A program made the translations under genes and the position numbers. Shown piece by piece: positions 15,952 to 23,753 of a DNA stretch of 64,000 nt (the stretch's first letter is position 1; each line of letters starts with the position of its first letter). This stretch comes from Acidobacteriota bacterium. Its GTDB lineage: Bacteria > Acidobacteriota > Thermoanaerobaculia > Gp7-AA8. The notes beneath the pieces were generated by a model that saw nothing but the letters and a program-made list of their open reading frames with translations, had not been told where the DNA came from and did no database searches. The stretch lies in NCBI GenBank assembly GCA_021781455.1, contig JAJXWV010000014.1, positions 1-64,000 on the forward strand. The letters are read 5' to 3'.

Positions 15952-16472
15952 GAACCTCGTCAGGGAGCGATCCATGCCCTTCATCATCAGTGTTGAGGAT
16001 ATGGGACCGACACCACGACAGCGGTGTCGTACGGCACGACCACCCGATCGTCGGCAATCTCGCCCGGCAGCGGCGAGTACACCTATGGCTGCTGTACTAC
16101 ATGAGGGTCGCTCGCATGGTCAGCAATCGAAAAAACCTGATCTTTCGGCGATCTTGATTTTCACCGGCCGACGAGCGTTACGACCGGCCGATGATCGACA
16201 TCAGCACCGTCTCCTTCACGCTCTCTGCGTCGATCGGCCGGTTCGACTCGACTTCAGCATCGAGATCGACGTTGTGATGACCGGCTTTGACGAGATCTGA
16301 GGAGACACCGGCCGGTGGTGGACAGGAGTGACGGGCGGCGGGCTTTCTTTTCATTTAAGCAAAACAGGAGTGGTGTAGCAGTGGACCTCATGGATTGGGA
16401 TGGATCTCCCCTTACAGGGAGAGATCCATTCCATCCATTATGAGGCGCTGTTCACTACCATCAGCTGTCCCA
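15952..16472. other. Non-coding gap with repeated ACCGGCCG motif
   Basis: About 520 bp with no supported gene, in the middle of the mobile segment. ACCGGCCG or its variants occur four times between 16150 and 16320 (CACCGGCCGACG, GACCGGCCGATG, TCGGCCGGTTCG, CACCGGCCGGTG), and an AT-rich patch (TTCTTTTCATTTAAGC) precedes the hairpin at 16396. An origin of replication is possible. Confidence 0.4.
16396..16433. terminator. Hairpin downstream of RepA-like gene
   Basis: TGGGATGGATCTCCC pairs imperfectly with GGGAGAGATCCATTCCA around a CTTACA loop. It lies 40 bp beyond the stop of the leftward RepA-like gene. Without a T-run it could be a terminator or a structured origin element. Confidence 0.4.
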
Positions 16473-18623
16473 TCATTTTTCCATCCCATTCCCATCCGGC
16501 GTCTCATCGGAGGGTAGGTAGAAGCCCTTCTTACCGGCCGGTTTGAGGAAGCCCTTCTTCGCTGCATCCGGGGCGCTCTTCCGCGCGATCTCCCTGTCGG
16601 TGCCGAGGTTCTCCACGATCAACTTCGTGAATTCCTCACTCTTTACCGGCCGGTTCTCCTTGACAGCAAAGTCCCGGCACAAGACGAACCGCTGCCTCTG
16701 CTCCTCTGTCATCTTCACACCGGTGTCGTCGTCGGTCTCCACCTCACGAAGTAAGAAGTCATTTCCGAACGCCAGCTTGATCGACTTCGGCTTCTCAGCA
16801 TCGCGCACTTTCTGGAACGTGATCTGCGTGAGACCTTGCTTCAACTCCATATGCAGGACACAGGACGCGCCTTGTTCGAGCATGGCGGCACCACGCGACG
16901 GGGCCGTGTCACCGGACTTGCCAGCCTTGCCAAAGTGGTGGACCAGCACGAACGAGGGCTGCCACTCCAGCCTCCGCGAGATCGACCGCAGATGCCTGTA
17001 GACCTTCTCTTGGACGTCAGTGTTCGAGTTTTCGTCGCCGATGAAAAAGTTGTTCATCGTGTCGAGCACGGTGACGTTGGCGCGGGCTTCACGCACCGCC
17101 AGCTCCAGCTGGTCCCCGATGATGGGAGGCTCGGCGTCCCGGTTTCTCACGAAGAAGGAATCGCGGGGAGGTTCGATGCCCAGCCCCGCAGCAACCTTCC
17201 TGATGCGCTGGCGGTACTTCGTTCTTCCGGACTCGCACTCCATCAGGAGGATGCGCGCGGCCTCCTTCACTTCGTGGCCGAGGAAGCTCTTGCCCGCCGC
17301 GAGCATCAAGCAGAGCTGGATCGTGAACCACGACTTCCTCGTCTGCATGGGGCCGCTGATCAGAAGAACGCCGCCCTTGTCGAGCAGACCATCGCCCCAG
17401 TACGACGGCACCGGCTCGTCCGGCTCGTCGAGGAACTCGCCCAACGACATGATGTATTTCGGCTGCGTGCCCTCGGGCCTGACCGGCGCGGGCGGCAACA
17501 CAGGTACACTGGGCAACGCCGGGACTCGGTCGAGCAGGTAACCGCGCGGATCGGTGCCGTGCGTCTCTGCATAGCGCACCTTCCGTCGGAGATCTGCCGA
17601 TGTCCAAGGCGGCACGCAGGTCTGGTTCCACTTCTCCATGATCGGCAGCGCGTCGCTCGTTTCGAGATCGAAGCCGCGCACGATCTTGCACGCGGCCTTG
17701 TACGTGTGTTCATCACCGCCCTGCCCTTCAATCGCAGCGGGGATGCTCTCAGCGTATGCATGCGCCCGGCGAATGCGCTCCTCGACGCCAATGTCGTCGA
17801 CCACATACACCGGGGTATCGGCGGTCGCGGTGTGTGTAAGATCGTTCTCCGTCAGGCCGTGCGCCTTCAGCAGGTCGTTGATCGTGTACTCCGGGATGTA
17901 CGGGTCGCTCTCGATCACGTCATGGAACCCGTCGTCGCTCGGCACATGGTCGAGCATCTCCGGCTCCGGCTCGTGGAACCGGACGATGCCGCTCTCGTCC
18001 TTCGACCACGTAGGTGCGTAGATCGCCTTCGGCACGACGTCGGACCCTTCCGCCCAGTGGAAGAAGCCCGGCATCCGCATGCAGCGGGACAAGTCGCCCA
18101 CGCCCGGGTCCGAGCTGTAGTACCGCGAGAGCAGCTTCTGCATGCCCGTGAAGCGGGCCTTGTCCTCGCCCGGGCGCAGCTTGAAGTACACGTGCGGTCG
18201 ATCCTCTCGGCCGATCACCACGATAGACGGCGGCGCGGCCGGTTCGACACGCAGGTCTTCATCATTCTCGACGAAGACGGCGCGGAGTCCGACCACGTTC
18301 TCGATCTTCCTTCCCCCGCCGTCCGTCTGGTTGACCACCATCGACACGGCAGCACCCTTCTCGTTCAGCGCGAGAAGGTCAGTGATGCACTTGCCGAGGA
18401 TGTCGTGAAAGATGCGGTTCAGGCTGGCGTCTCCTGCAAGCCCCTTCGGATCGAATGTCTGGAAGGTGACGGCCGCGTCACCAGCGAGCGCCCAGACGAA
18501 CCGCTGAACAGGCAACGAGTAGATCTCGGTCAACGACTCCGACGACAAAGGCCACGCTTTCGGCGTCGGGCTTTCGATAGTGGTCACGCACGCTCTCCTC
18601 TGCAGGTAGTCCCACGAGCGCAT
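16473..18623 (-). CDS. RepB-like primase / RepA-like ATPase replication protein
   Basis: 716 residues. The first third (PVQRFVWALAGDAAVTFQTF; VVGLRAVFVENDEDLRVEPA; RPHVYFKLRPGEDKARFTGM; RCMRMPGFFHWAEGS) matches the RepB-type primase fold. Residues about 395-640 are a RecA-like AAA_25 ATPase (GVLLISGPMQTRKSWFTIQL; ANVTVLDTMNNFFIGDENSN; FVLVHHFGKAGKSG). The P-loop reads GPMQTRKS, with Arg in place of the usual Gly before Lys. Such fusions initiate replication of plasmids and integrative elements. The start may instead be the GTG twelve codons in. Confidence 0.75.
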   Translation of the reverse strand: MRSWDYLQRRACVTTIESPTPKAWPLSSESLTEIYSLPVQRFVWALAGDAAVTFQTFDPKGLAGDASLNRIFHDILGKCITDLLALNEKGAAVSMVVNQTDGGGRKIENVVGLRAVFVENDEDLRVEPAAPPSIVVIGREDRPHVYFKLRPGEDKARFTGMQKLLSRYYSSDPGVGDLSRCMRMPGFFHWAEGSDVVPKAIYAPTWSKDESGIVRFHEPEPEMLDHVPSDDGFHDVIESDPYIPEYTINDLLKAHGLTENDLTHTATADTPVYVVDDIGVEERIRRAHAYAESIPAAIEGQGGDEHTYKAACKIVRGFDLETSDALPIMEKWNQTCVPPWTSADLRRKVRYAETHGTDPRGYLLDRVPALPSVPVLPPAPVRPEGTQPKYIMSLGEFLDEPDEPVPSYWGDGLLDKGGVLLISGPMQTRKSWFTIQLCLMLAAGKSFLGHEVKEAARILLMECESGRTKYRQRIRKVAAGLGIEPPRDSFFVRNRDAEPPIIGDQLELAVREARANVTVLDTMNNFFIGDENSNTDVQEKVYRHLRSISRRLEWQPSFVLVHHFGKAGKSGDTAPSRGAAMLEQGASCVLHMELKQGLTQITFQKVRDAEKPKSIKLAFGNDFLLREVETDDDTGVKMTEEQRQRFVLCRDFAVKENRPVKSEEFTKLIVENLGTDREIARKSAPDAAKKGFLKPAGKKGFYLPSDETPDGNGMEK

Positions 18624-18811
18624 GCAGACGCTCGCTGGGTCGCGCGATCATGCTGGCCGTCTCACGCCGATCCCGTGCGCGGCTGCAGGCCAAGCCGTGA
18701 CAGTTCTCATTGACCAGAGCGAAGGAGGCATGCTCGACTGCACGCACACACGCTCATAGTGTTGACTTGTTAGGTCGGGCACCGGCCGAGTGCTCTCAGC
18801 TGGGAGCGCCG

Positions 18812-20545
18812 TCACCGCAGGGACTTGAAGTGCTCGTCGATGATCCCTACCAGTTCATCTCCCTGTGCTTGAAGAAACGTCTCCGGCCGCTCCATCGGCC
18901 GATGCACGATGGCCCAGTCATAGAATGTCGTGTTCAACGGTATGGCAACGACGCGCTGACTACTTTCTTCGAACCGGCCGTCGAACAACTCTCCGAGGGA
19001 CAAATCGCCAGCCGCGACATAGGGCAGGACGTGTTCGATTTCATCAACCACAACGACCGTGAGAGGCTTCGACGTGGTACTGCCACTGGAGATCTTCTCG
19101 GTGAAGATCCCGTTCAGGTACGCGTTCATCGCGAACGTCTGGAGAACGGGGTCTTCGCCGATGAGGACCGGGTAGAGCTGTGCAGACGGATCAACACCTT
19201 CGATCTCGCCAGCTCGAACGGCGGCGACGGCATTCGCAAGCTGCGCAACACCTTTCGGCGATTTCTTTCCGGGCCCGCCTGCGGTCTTCTTAGCAGCACC
19301 CACGAACTTCTGCTCCACAGCCTTTGCGAACGTCGACTGATCGCGTGATCCCTTCGCGTCCTGCGACAGGAAACCGGACTTCACCTCGATGAGGAACACA
19401 TTCTCGCCCTGTGACAGGAGCACATCGATCTCGCCGGTCTTGTGATGCACGTTCAGCCGCACCTCGGGGTAGTAGTGTGCGATGAGCATCTGAACGTACC
19501 GCTCGAACAGCCCGCCCCAGTACGCCATGAACTTCTTCGTTCCGGGCTCGGAAAGCTTCGACCGCAGCCCCCAGTACAACCCGCGCGACGCGTTCTCGAA
19601 CAGAAACTGAAGATCGACGACGAGCATGCGACCATCGTCGAGCGCAAGCAGCGGCCGGTTGCGGAACAGGCGGAAATCGGAGGCCCAATTGCTGTCCGTC
19701 ACTGCCTTTCTAAAGGCGACGACGTCATCAAGCGGACCTAACTTCTCGTACCCATGCGACACGGTCATGGCCCGTTCGGAGACGAAGGAGCCGAGATCGT
19801 TCATCGAGATACCGGCCTTCTCCGCGACGTCCTTAAAGTCAAGGATCGAGGTCGGAAATGGCTTCGCCTGAACCCCTGCTGCGGTTACTGCATAAATTCC
19901 GAACAGCAGTGCAAAGTACGAGTCGAAGGGCAAGCCGCTGAACGTGACTTCGTTTACGTCCACGTTCAGCTCTTCCCGGATGAGCGCCCGCATCCGCTGG
20001 TCGCGCTGCAGCAGCGTCCTGTAGATGAAGTAGAACCGCCGCAGCACCGGCCCGATCTCCGGCGGGTTCTGCAGCTCGAAAATCGGCGCGAACTCGGTCA
20101 CTACGGGCAGCAGACCGTGCTGCAGAGCCGACGTATCCATCGACTCCAAGTAGTCGTTGACGTGAAGCGCGCAGGCACCGAGTGCTGTCGCCCTGAACGG
20201 AGATTTCGGTAGATGCGTGCCGAGGAGAAGCTTCAGCATCAGGAGCGCGCCCACGCGATTGAAGACGACGGAGTCTGGCTCGCCACCTCGCTCCTTTCTG
20301 GCCTTCGCAATCTTAGAGGCGATGGACGGGCTCAGGAATTCGCGCTCAAGCTGCTGCTGGTCAGGACCGTTGACTTTGTCGAGGGTGAAGCGGTTGTTGA
20401 TCGAGGCGAAGACGTTCGTGGGAATGTCGCCCGCGCATCGGAGGAGCTGCGAGTGGAAGTTCTTCGGCGACGCAGTGCCCTTCCCCAGCACGGTATCGGA
20501 TAAGACGTCCGAGTACTTCAGCATCAAGTGAGTCGCCAGCGGCAT
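18812..20545 (-). CDS. PD-(D/E)XK nuclease-like protein, unknown role
   Basis: 577 residues. A long alpha-helical N-terminal region ends in a C-terminal nuclease-like core: AYWGGLFERYVQMLIAHYYP (Glu348), KTGEIDVLLSQGENVFLIEV (Asp374, Glu387) and KSG (Lys389), the E...D...ExK order of PD-(D/E)XK enzymes. The rest (VVVVDEIEHVLPYVAAGDLS) is unfamiliar. No methylase or helicase partner is encoded nearby, so it is not a classical restriction system. It sits alone at the right edge of the mobile segment, a usual place for defence cargo. Start taken at the ATG at 20545. Confidence 0.65.
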   Translation of the reverse strand: MPLATHLMLKYSDVLSDTVLGKGTASPKNFHSQLLRCAGDIPTNVFASINNRFTLDKVNGPDQQQLEREFLSPSIASKIAKARKERGGEPDSVVFNRVGALLMLKLLLGTHLPKSPFRATALGACALHVNDYLESMDTSALQHGLLPVVTEFAPIFELQNPPEIGPVLRRFYFIYRTLLQRDQRMRALIREELNVDVNEVTFSGLPFDSYFALLFGIYAVTAAGVQAKPFPTSILDFKDVAEKAGISMNDLGSFVSERAMTVSHGYEKLGPLDDVVAFRKAVTDSNWASDFRLFRNRPLLALDDGRMLVVDLQFLFENASRGLYWGLRSKLSEPGTKKFMAYWGGLFERYVQMLIAHYYPEVRLNVHHKTGEIDVLLSQGENVFLIEVKSGFLSQDAKGSRDQSTFAKAVEQKFVGAAKKTAGGPGKKSPKGVAQLANAVAAVRAGEIEGVDPSAQLYPVLIGEDPVLQTFAMNAYLNGIFTEKISSGSTTSKPLTVVVVDEIEHVLPYVAAGDLSLGELFDGRFEESSQRVVAIPLNTTFYDWAIVHRPMERPETFLQAQGDELVGIIDEHFKSLR

Positions 20546-20653
20546 GACCGGACGGTATCACCTCTGGAGCACCCGCTCGCCGCTCGCTGAACCCGTGACG
20601 CGGCTCGTGATGTCGTTGAAGTTCATCGTGGTGTGGCCCAGCACTGCCTACGG

Positions 20654-21130
20654 TTAGCCTCCTCCGCGCAGTTCGTGACGAACGATTGAGATCAGCTTGT
20701 CAACCGCGCGACCCATCCAAGTTCCAGCATCCCGCCGTCGTTCAAGCTCATTGAGCAAGCGTGACGCGTGCGGCCAGAGGGAGAGATGGCTGCGGTGCAG
20801 CTCCGTAAGGCTGAGGTCATGCAACGGGTCGTCGTCATCGAGCTGGAAGATCATCAGATAGTCATCCGGCTTCACGACAACCTCACCGCAGAACGCGCAT
20901 CGTCGCGACTTCGCCCGCATCGCGTCCTCGTACTTCTTCAGTCGCTCGGTGGCCTGTCGGCCGAGCGGATGCGCGAGGACACACCTCGAATGCGCCGCAA
21001 CATCGTTGAAGACCCAGAGAGGGTCCAGCTCATTCGGTACAAAAACCGGGAACAACATAGCCTCGTCATCTGCGGTAATCACCTCGCCACAGAAGGGGCA
21101 TCGACTTGAACCGCGAACGAGAATGCTCAT
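20654..21130 (-). CDS. Zinc-finger immunity protein for Rhs tip D
   Basis: 158 residues, starting in an ATGA overlap with the tip D stop. Two CxxC knuckles (SRCPFCGEVITADDEAMLF and RRCAFCGEVVVKPDDYLMIF) are separated by HSRCVLAHPLGR, which can complete metal sites. The duplicated CPFCGEV/CAFCGEV suggests an internal repeat. By coupling it is the cognate immunity protein of the JAMM-like toxin tip. Confidence 0.7.
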   Translation of the reverse strand: MSILVRGSSRCPFCGEVITADDEAMLFPVFVPNELDPLWVFNDVAAHSRCVLAHPLGRQATERLKKYEDAMRAKSRRCAFCGEVVVKPDDYLMIFQLDDDDPLHDLSLTELHRSHLSLWPHASRLLNELERRRDAGTWMGRAVDKLISIVRHELRGGG

Positions 21131-22011
21131 GGCGTGAAGAACTTAACCAACTCGCCGTGCTCCAGCAAGTAGGAACTCATTTGCCCAAGCGACTGGAGAG
21201 CGGAAACATCTGCTCCCGACGGTCCGGTAGGGGCGTATTCATAAGGATGTGAATGACCGTACAGCCTCTGTATCTGATTCGGCGCGAAATCGATTCCTTT
21301 TGGTCCTCCCGAGACTATGGCACGGTCACCGTTCGCCAGTTTCACGATGGCGTGCTCGTTGCCTGTCTCGTACGTAAGACTCTTCACTTCATCAATGAGA
21401 TTGGCAACGCGCTCACCGCGCTGGATTGTTCGCACAACTGACATCGGCGCTGAGTCGGCACCGATTCCGGACGCAACGCTCAGCCCTTCCCCTTCGCCGA
21501 CGATGGCTGTGCTCAGTCGACCTGTGAGGCGCGCAAGGCCAGCACCCGCTTCAGCAGCGCCCATAACCGCCGCAGCATCGGCCGAACCTACCTCTCCAGC
21601 TTCAACTGAAGCACGGAACCAGTGTCCGCTCTCCTCGGCCGAGAGGATGCTGTCGGCGGCGCGCGTGTGTGCATCCACGACGGTGTCGATCGGATGCCGG
21701 ACAGCATTCGCCATCGCCATCGCGCGCTGACCCTGCCGCATCATCGCGTTCACGTCGCCGGACTGCGCGAGCTGTTGATCCACGACCATCGCACCCACAC
21801 CGACGGCGGCCTTGCCGATCATCTTGCCCGTGCCGACGACTCCAGCGACCGCTCGTCCGGCGGTCTTCAGCGGGTGCTTGACGATCTGCTTCGCCGCATC
21901 GACTTCTGCGCCGAAGACGTCTTCGTGGCACCGCTTCCAGTAGCCGACAGAGAGGATCGACTCGCCGCTTCGCTTGTCGCAGAGAAGGCCAGTCGGGTCC
22001 CTCCCATTCAC
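21127..22011 (-). CDS. Orphan Rhs tip D, JAB/JAMM-like toxin
   Basis: Begins at NGRDPTG in the core end, carries Ala/Gly-rich pre-toxin helices, and ends with a compact domain: NEHAIVKLANGDRAIVSGGP then RLYGHSHPYEYAPTGPSGAD and VSALQSLGQMSSYLLEHGEL. E..., HSHP, and PSGAD follow the E/HxHPx(n)PSxxD metal-site pattern of JAB/JAMM isopeptidases, a known toxin-tip class. I infer a metal-dependent peptidase or deubiquitinase-like activity. A TAA precedes the core in frame, so it has no start of its own. Confidence 0.65.
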   Translation of the reverse strand: MNGRDPTGLLCDKRSGESILSVGYWKRCHEDVFGAEVDAAKQIVKHPLKTAGRAVAGVVGTGKMIGKAAVGVGAMVVDQQLAQSGDVNAMMRQGQRAMAMANAVRHPIDTVVDAHTRAADSILSAEESGHWFRASVEAGEVGSADAAAVMGAAEAGAGLARLTGRLSTAIVGEGEGLSVASGIGADSAPMSVVRTIQRGERVANLIDEVKSLTYETGNEHAIVKLANGDRAIVSGGPKGIDFAPNQIQRLYGHSHPYEYAPTGPSGADVSALQSLGQMSSYLLEHGELVKFFTP

Positions 22012-22168
22012 CGGGTCTCCCCCCGCAAATGCATACAGATTCGAGCTATCCCGATACCCCAGCGGGTCCGGACTGAGCCACGTGCCCGTACTCGGGTCGT
22101 ACCACCGATTGCGGAGTGGGTGACCGGCCGATGGTCGGCGTTAGGTCACTGTTAGGTTTTCAAAGAAC
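21995..22168. repeat. Rhs core-end repeat, copy D
   Basis: Fourth copy, closest to copy A: both continue past the core into ACCGGCCGA..GGTCGG.GTTAGGTCAC.GTTAGGTTTTCAAAGAACG-type sequence. Two GTTAGGT words 9 bp apart stand out in both. Confidence 0.85.
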
Positions 22169-22175
22169 GAGTAAC

Positions 22176-22475
22176 TTACGTTCGCTCGCGGCGGATGTAA
22201 GCCCACCAGTCGAGAGTGAGCTGATTCAAAGGCGCGGGCGAATCAAGGCGCACGCATTCGAACTTGACACGCCGATCAGGAAAATCAGCGAGCACTTCGG
22301 TCTCAGCCTCGGATGCAGCTTCTCGGTCATCGGCGGCGATTTCGCCGTCGAACACGAATCGCATGAAAACACGGTCAGATGCTGACGCGCATGTGACGCC
22401 CCGCAGGTTAGGCGAGACGCATCCAAGCAGAGCATGCTGGACTGAAAGAATTGCGGTGATGTCTCGTTCTGTCAT
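22176..22475 (-). CDS. Putative immunity protein for Rhs tip E
   Basis: 99 residues, ATGA-overlapped with the end of tip E. HALLGCVSPNLRGVTCASAS, FMRFVFDGEIAADDREAASE, TEVLADFPDRRVKFECVRLD is a pattern I know from small immunity-like proteins that follow polymorphic toxins (strand-rich core with an acidic EAETE helix). Likely binds the tip E nuclease. Confidence 0.7.
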   Translation of the reverse strand: MTERDITAILSVQHALLGCVSPNLRGVTCASASDRVFMRFVFDGEIAADDREAASEAETEVLADFPDRRVKFECVRLDSPAPLNQLTLDWWAYIRRERT

Positions 22476-23458
22476 GGCTTGGCCGGTACGACGTGAACGC
22501 CGTCTGCAGCGTGGTGAATGATGCCCTTCGTGGTTGGGACGTATTTGCCCGTCTGCTTATCAAAGTAGTAGCCGATCACTCGACCAAAGTCGACTCGTTC
22601 CTTGAATCCCGGCCGACCCCGAGGCGTCGATCCGGCTTGCTGGCCCTTCTCGGCAAAGTCGTTGACGAGGGTCTGTGCATCCTCCGTCAGTTCGCTGTTG
22701 CCCTCTACGAAGTTGTTATCTCCGCGAATGTGCTTCCCCTGTTTTCCTTTGTGGACGGATGGCGACTGATCGTTGTCGGGCGTACTCGCCATCATGATTG
22801 TCGGCACGACAGGGACCGCTCCAACCGTCGGCGCTGCGACCGGCACTGCTGACCCAGTCACCGTCGCCAACTCAGGAGTGGGGCCGGTCGGTGTCAGTGA
22901 TGTCGCGCCCTCGATGCCCATCCCAAGAGCGAGGAAGTCGATCACTCCGTGTGTCGCTAACCGCGCTGCTTCGGCCCGATCACCGCTGCGCCACGCCTTC
23001 GCGATCCCGGCGCGATATTTCTCTGTGCCGCCGCCGATGGTTTGAATCGCTCCAGCGTTCACTGCGTTCTCGGCGGGCCGCATGCAGTTCCACTCGTAGT
23101 CGAATGCTTGCGACTCCCACTCTGTCTTTCCGAGGTTGTGGTAGCCGAACCAGTACTTGAAAAGAGTGGTGCACTGCTGAACGCCCTGAACGGTTTCTTT
23201 GAGGGCCGTTCCGACGCCAGAAACGATGCCGTCGCCCAGCCCCTCCGGATCGCGTCCGTTGATCGGATCCCCGCCCGCAAATGCATACAAATTCGAGCTA
23301 TCGCGGTACCCCAGCGGGTCCGGGCTCAGCCACGTGCCCGTGGTCGGGTCGTACCACCGATTGCGGACATAGAACTTGCCCGATCTCGCTTCCGCGACGA
23401 GTTGCGCCAAGGCCGCCGCAAAATCCAGACGTTTGCCCTCGCGGCGACTGATTTTCAA
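22472..23458 (-). CDS. Orphan Rhs tip E, Ntox50-like nuclease toxin
   Basis: The longest remaining core piece (AEARSGKFYVRNRWYDPTTG onward), then a linker, then the end KGKQGKHIRGDNNFVEGNSE, FKERVDFGRVIGYYFDKQTG, GIIHHAADGVHVVPAKP. KQ.KHI.G.NNF..G.S at the front and IH....G.H.VP..P at the end are the signature of polymorphic toxin type 50. These are taken to be RNases, probably using the conserved histidines. It starts from a TTG within the TTGAAAA box. Closest of the tips to the right tRNA repeat. Confidence 0.75.
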   Translation of the reverse strand: MKISRREGKRLDFAAALAQLVAEARSGKFYVRNRWYDPTTGTWLSPDPLGYRDSSNLYAFAGGDPINGRDPEGLGDGIVSGVGTALKETVQGVQQCTTLFKYWFGYHNLGKTEWESQAFDYEWNCMRPAENAVNAGAIQTIGGGTEKYRAGIAKAWRSGDRAEAARLATHGVIDFLALGMGIEGATSLTPTGPTPELATVTGSAVPVAAPTVGAVPVVPTIMMASTPDNDQSPSVHKGKQGKHIRGDNNFVEGNSELTEDAQTLVNDFAEKGQQAGSTPRGRPGFKERVDFGRVIGYYFDKQTGKYVPTTKGIIHHAADGVHVVPAKP

Positions 23459-23462
23459 AGAG
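23240..23462. repeat. Rhs core-end repeat, copy E
   Basis: Fifth copy, and the one with most upstream core sequence retained (about 90 bp more than the others) before the shared TTTGAAAAT box. Confidence 0.85.
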
Positions 23463-23572
23463 CTTCCGATCTCTGGGATCGTAGCAGGTGACGTCGGCGT
23501 CGAGGAGTGCGGCGGCGGGATGCCGAGGAGGTCTCGGGCATTACGCAGACCGCCCCTGAAAGCGAGCCTTGG

Positions 23573-23592
23573 TGCTAGTCGCCGTGCTAGGC
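23573..23592 (+). other. Right TGCTAG-N6-TGCTAGGC site
   Basis: Second occurrence of the TGCTAG, six bases, TGCTAGGC layout seen at 4939-4958; the six central bases differ (TCGCCG against TGATCT). It lies about 35 bp inside the right tRNA-Glu repeat. Confidence 0.4.
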
Positions 23593-23628
23593 AGCTCCGA
23601 AAAACTGGAGATTATGCGGGAAATCGGC

Positions 23629-23753
23629 GCCGTGAGAGGGCGGCGTCCTGGACCCCTAGACGAATGCGCCGGAAAGGCAGGGGACGCGGAAGATACCGGA
23701 GGTAACTCCCGCGGTCAAGGCGGGTTAACCCCCGGTCGACAGGGGTCATTCCC
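23629..23753. repeat. Right copy of tRNA-Glu direct repeat (putative att)
   Basis: Contains the tRNA-Glu anticodon arm through 5' end (minus strand) with one change, and diverged flank. The T arm and 3' acceptor half are absent or unrecognisable on its left, so it cannot be a working tRNA. Marks the right end of the Rhs/mobile island. Confidence 0.8.

Noticed and set aside
16836..18713. 625-aa plus-strand reading opposite the RepA-like gene
   Set aside because: Arg/His-rich shadow of the real minus-strand gene in high-GC DNA; no domain motifs.
18478..18747. 89-aa minus-strand reading around the start of the RepA-like gene
   Set aside because: Mostly out-of-frame with the 716-aa protein; no recognisable motif or ribosome-binding site.
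22100..22165. Integron attC sites suggested by GTTAGGT words near Rhs cores A and D
   Set aside because: No matching inverse core (RYYYAAC) at attC spacing, no IntI-type integrase, and GTTAGG/CCTAAC occurs in many coding regions of the window.
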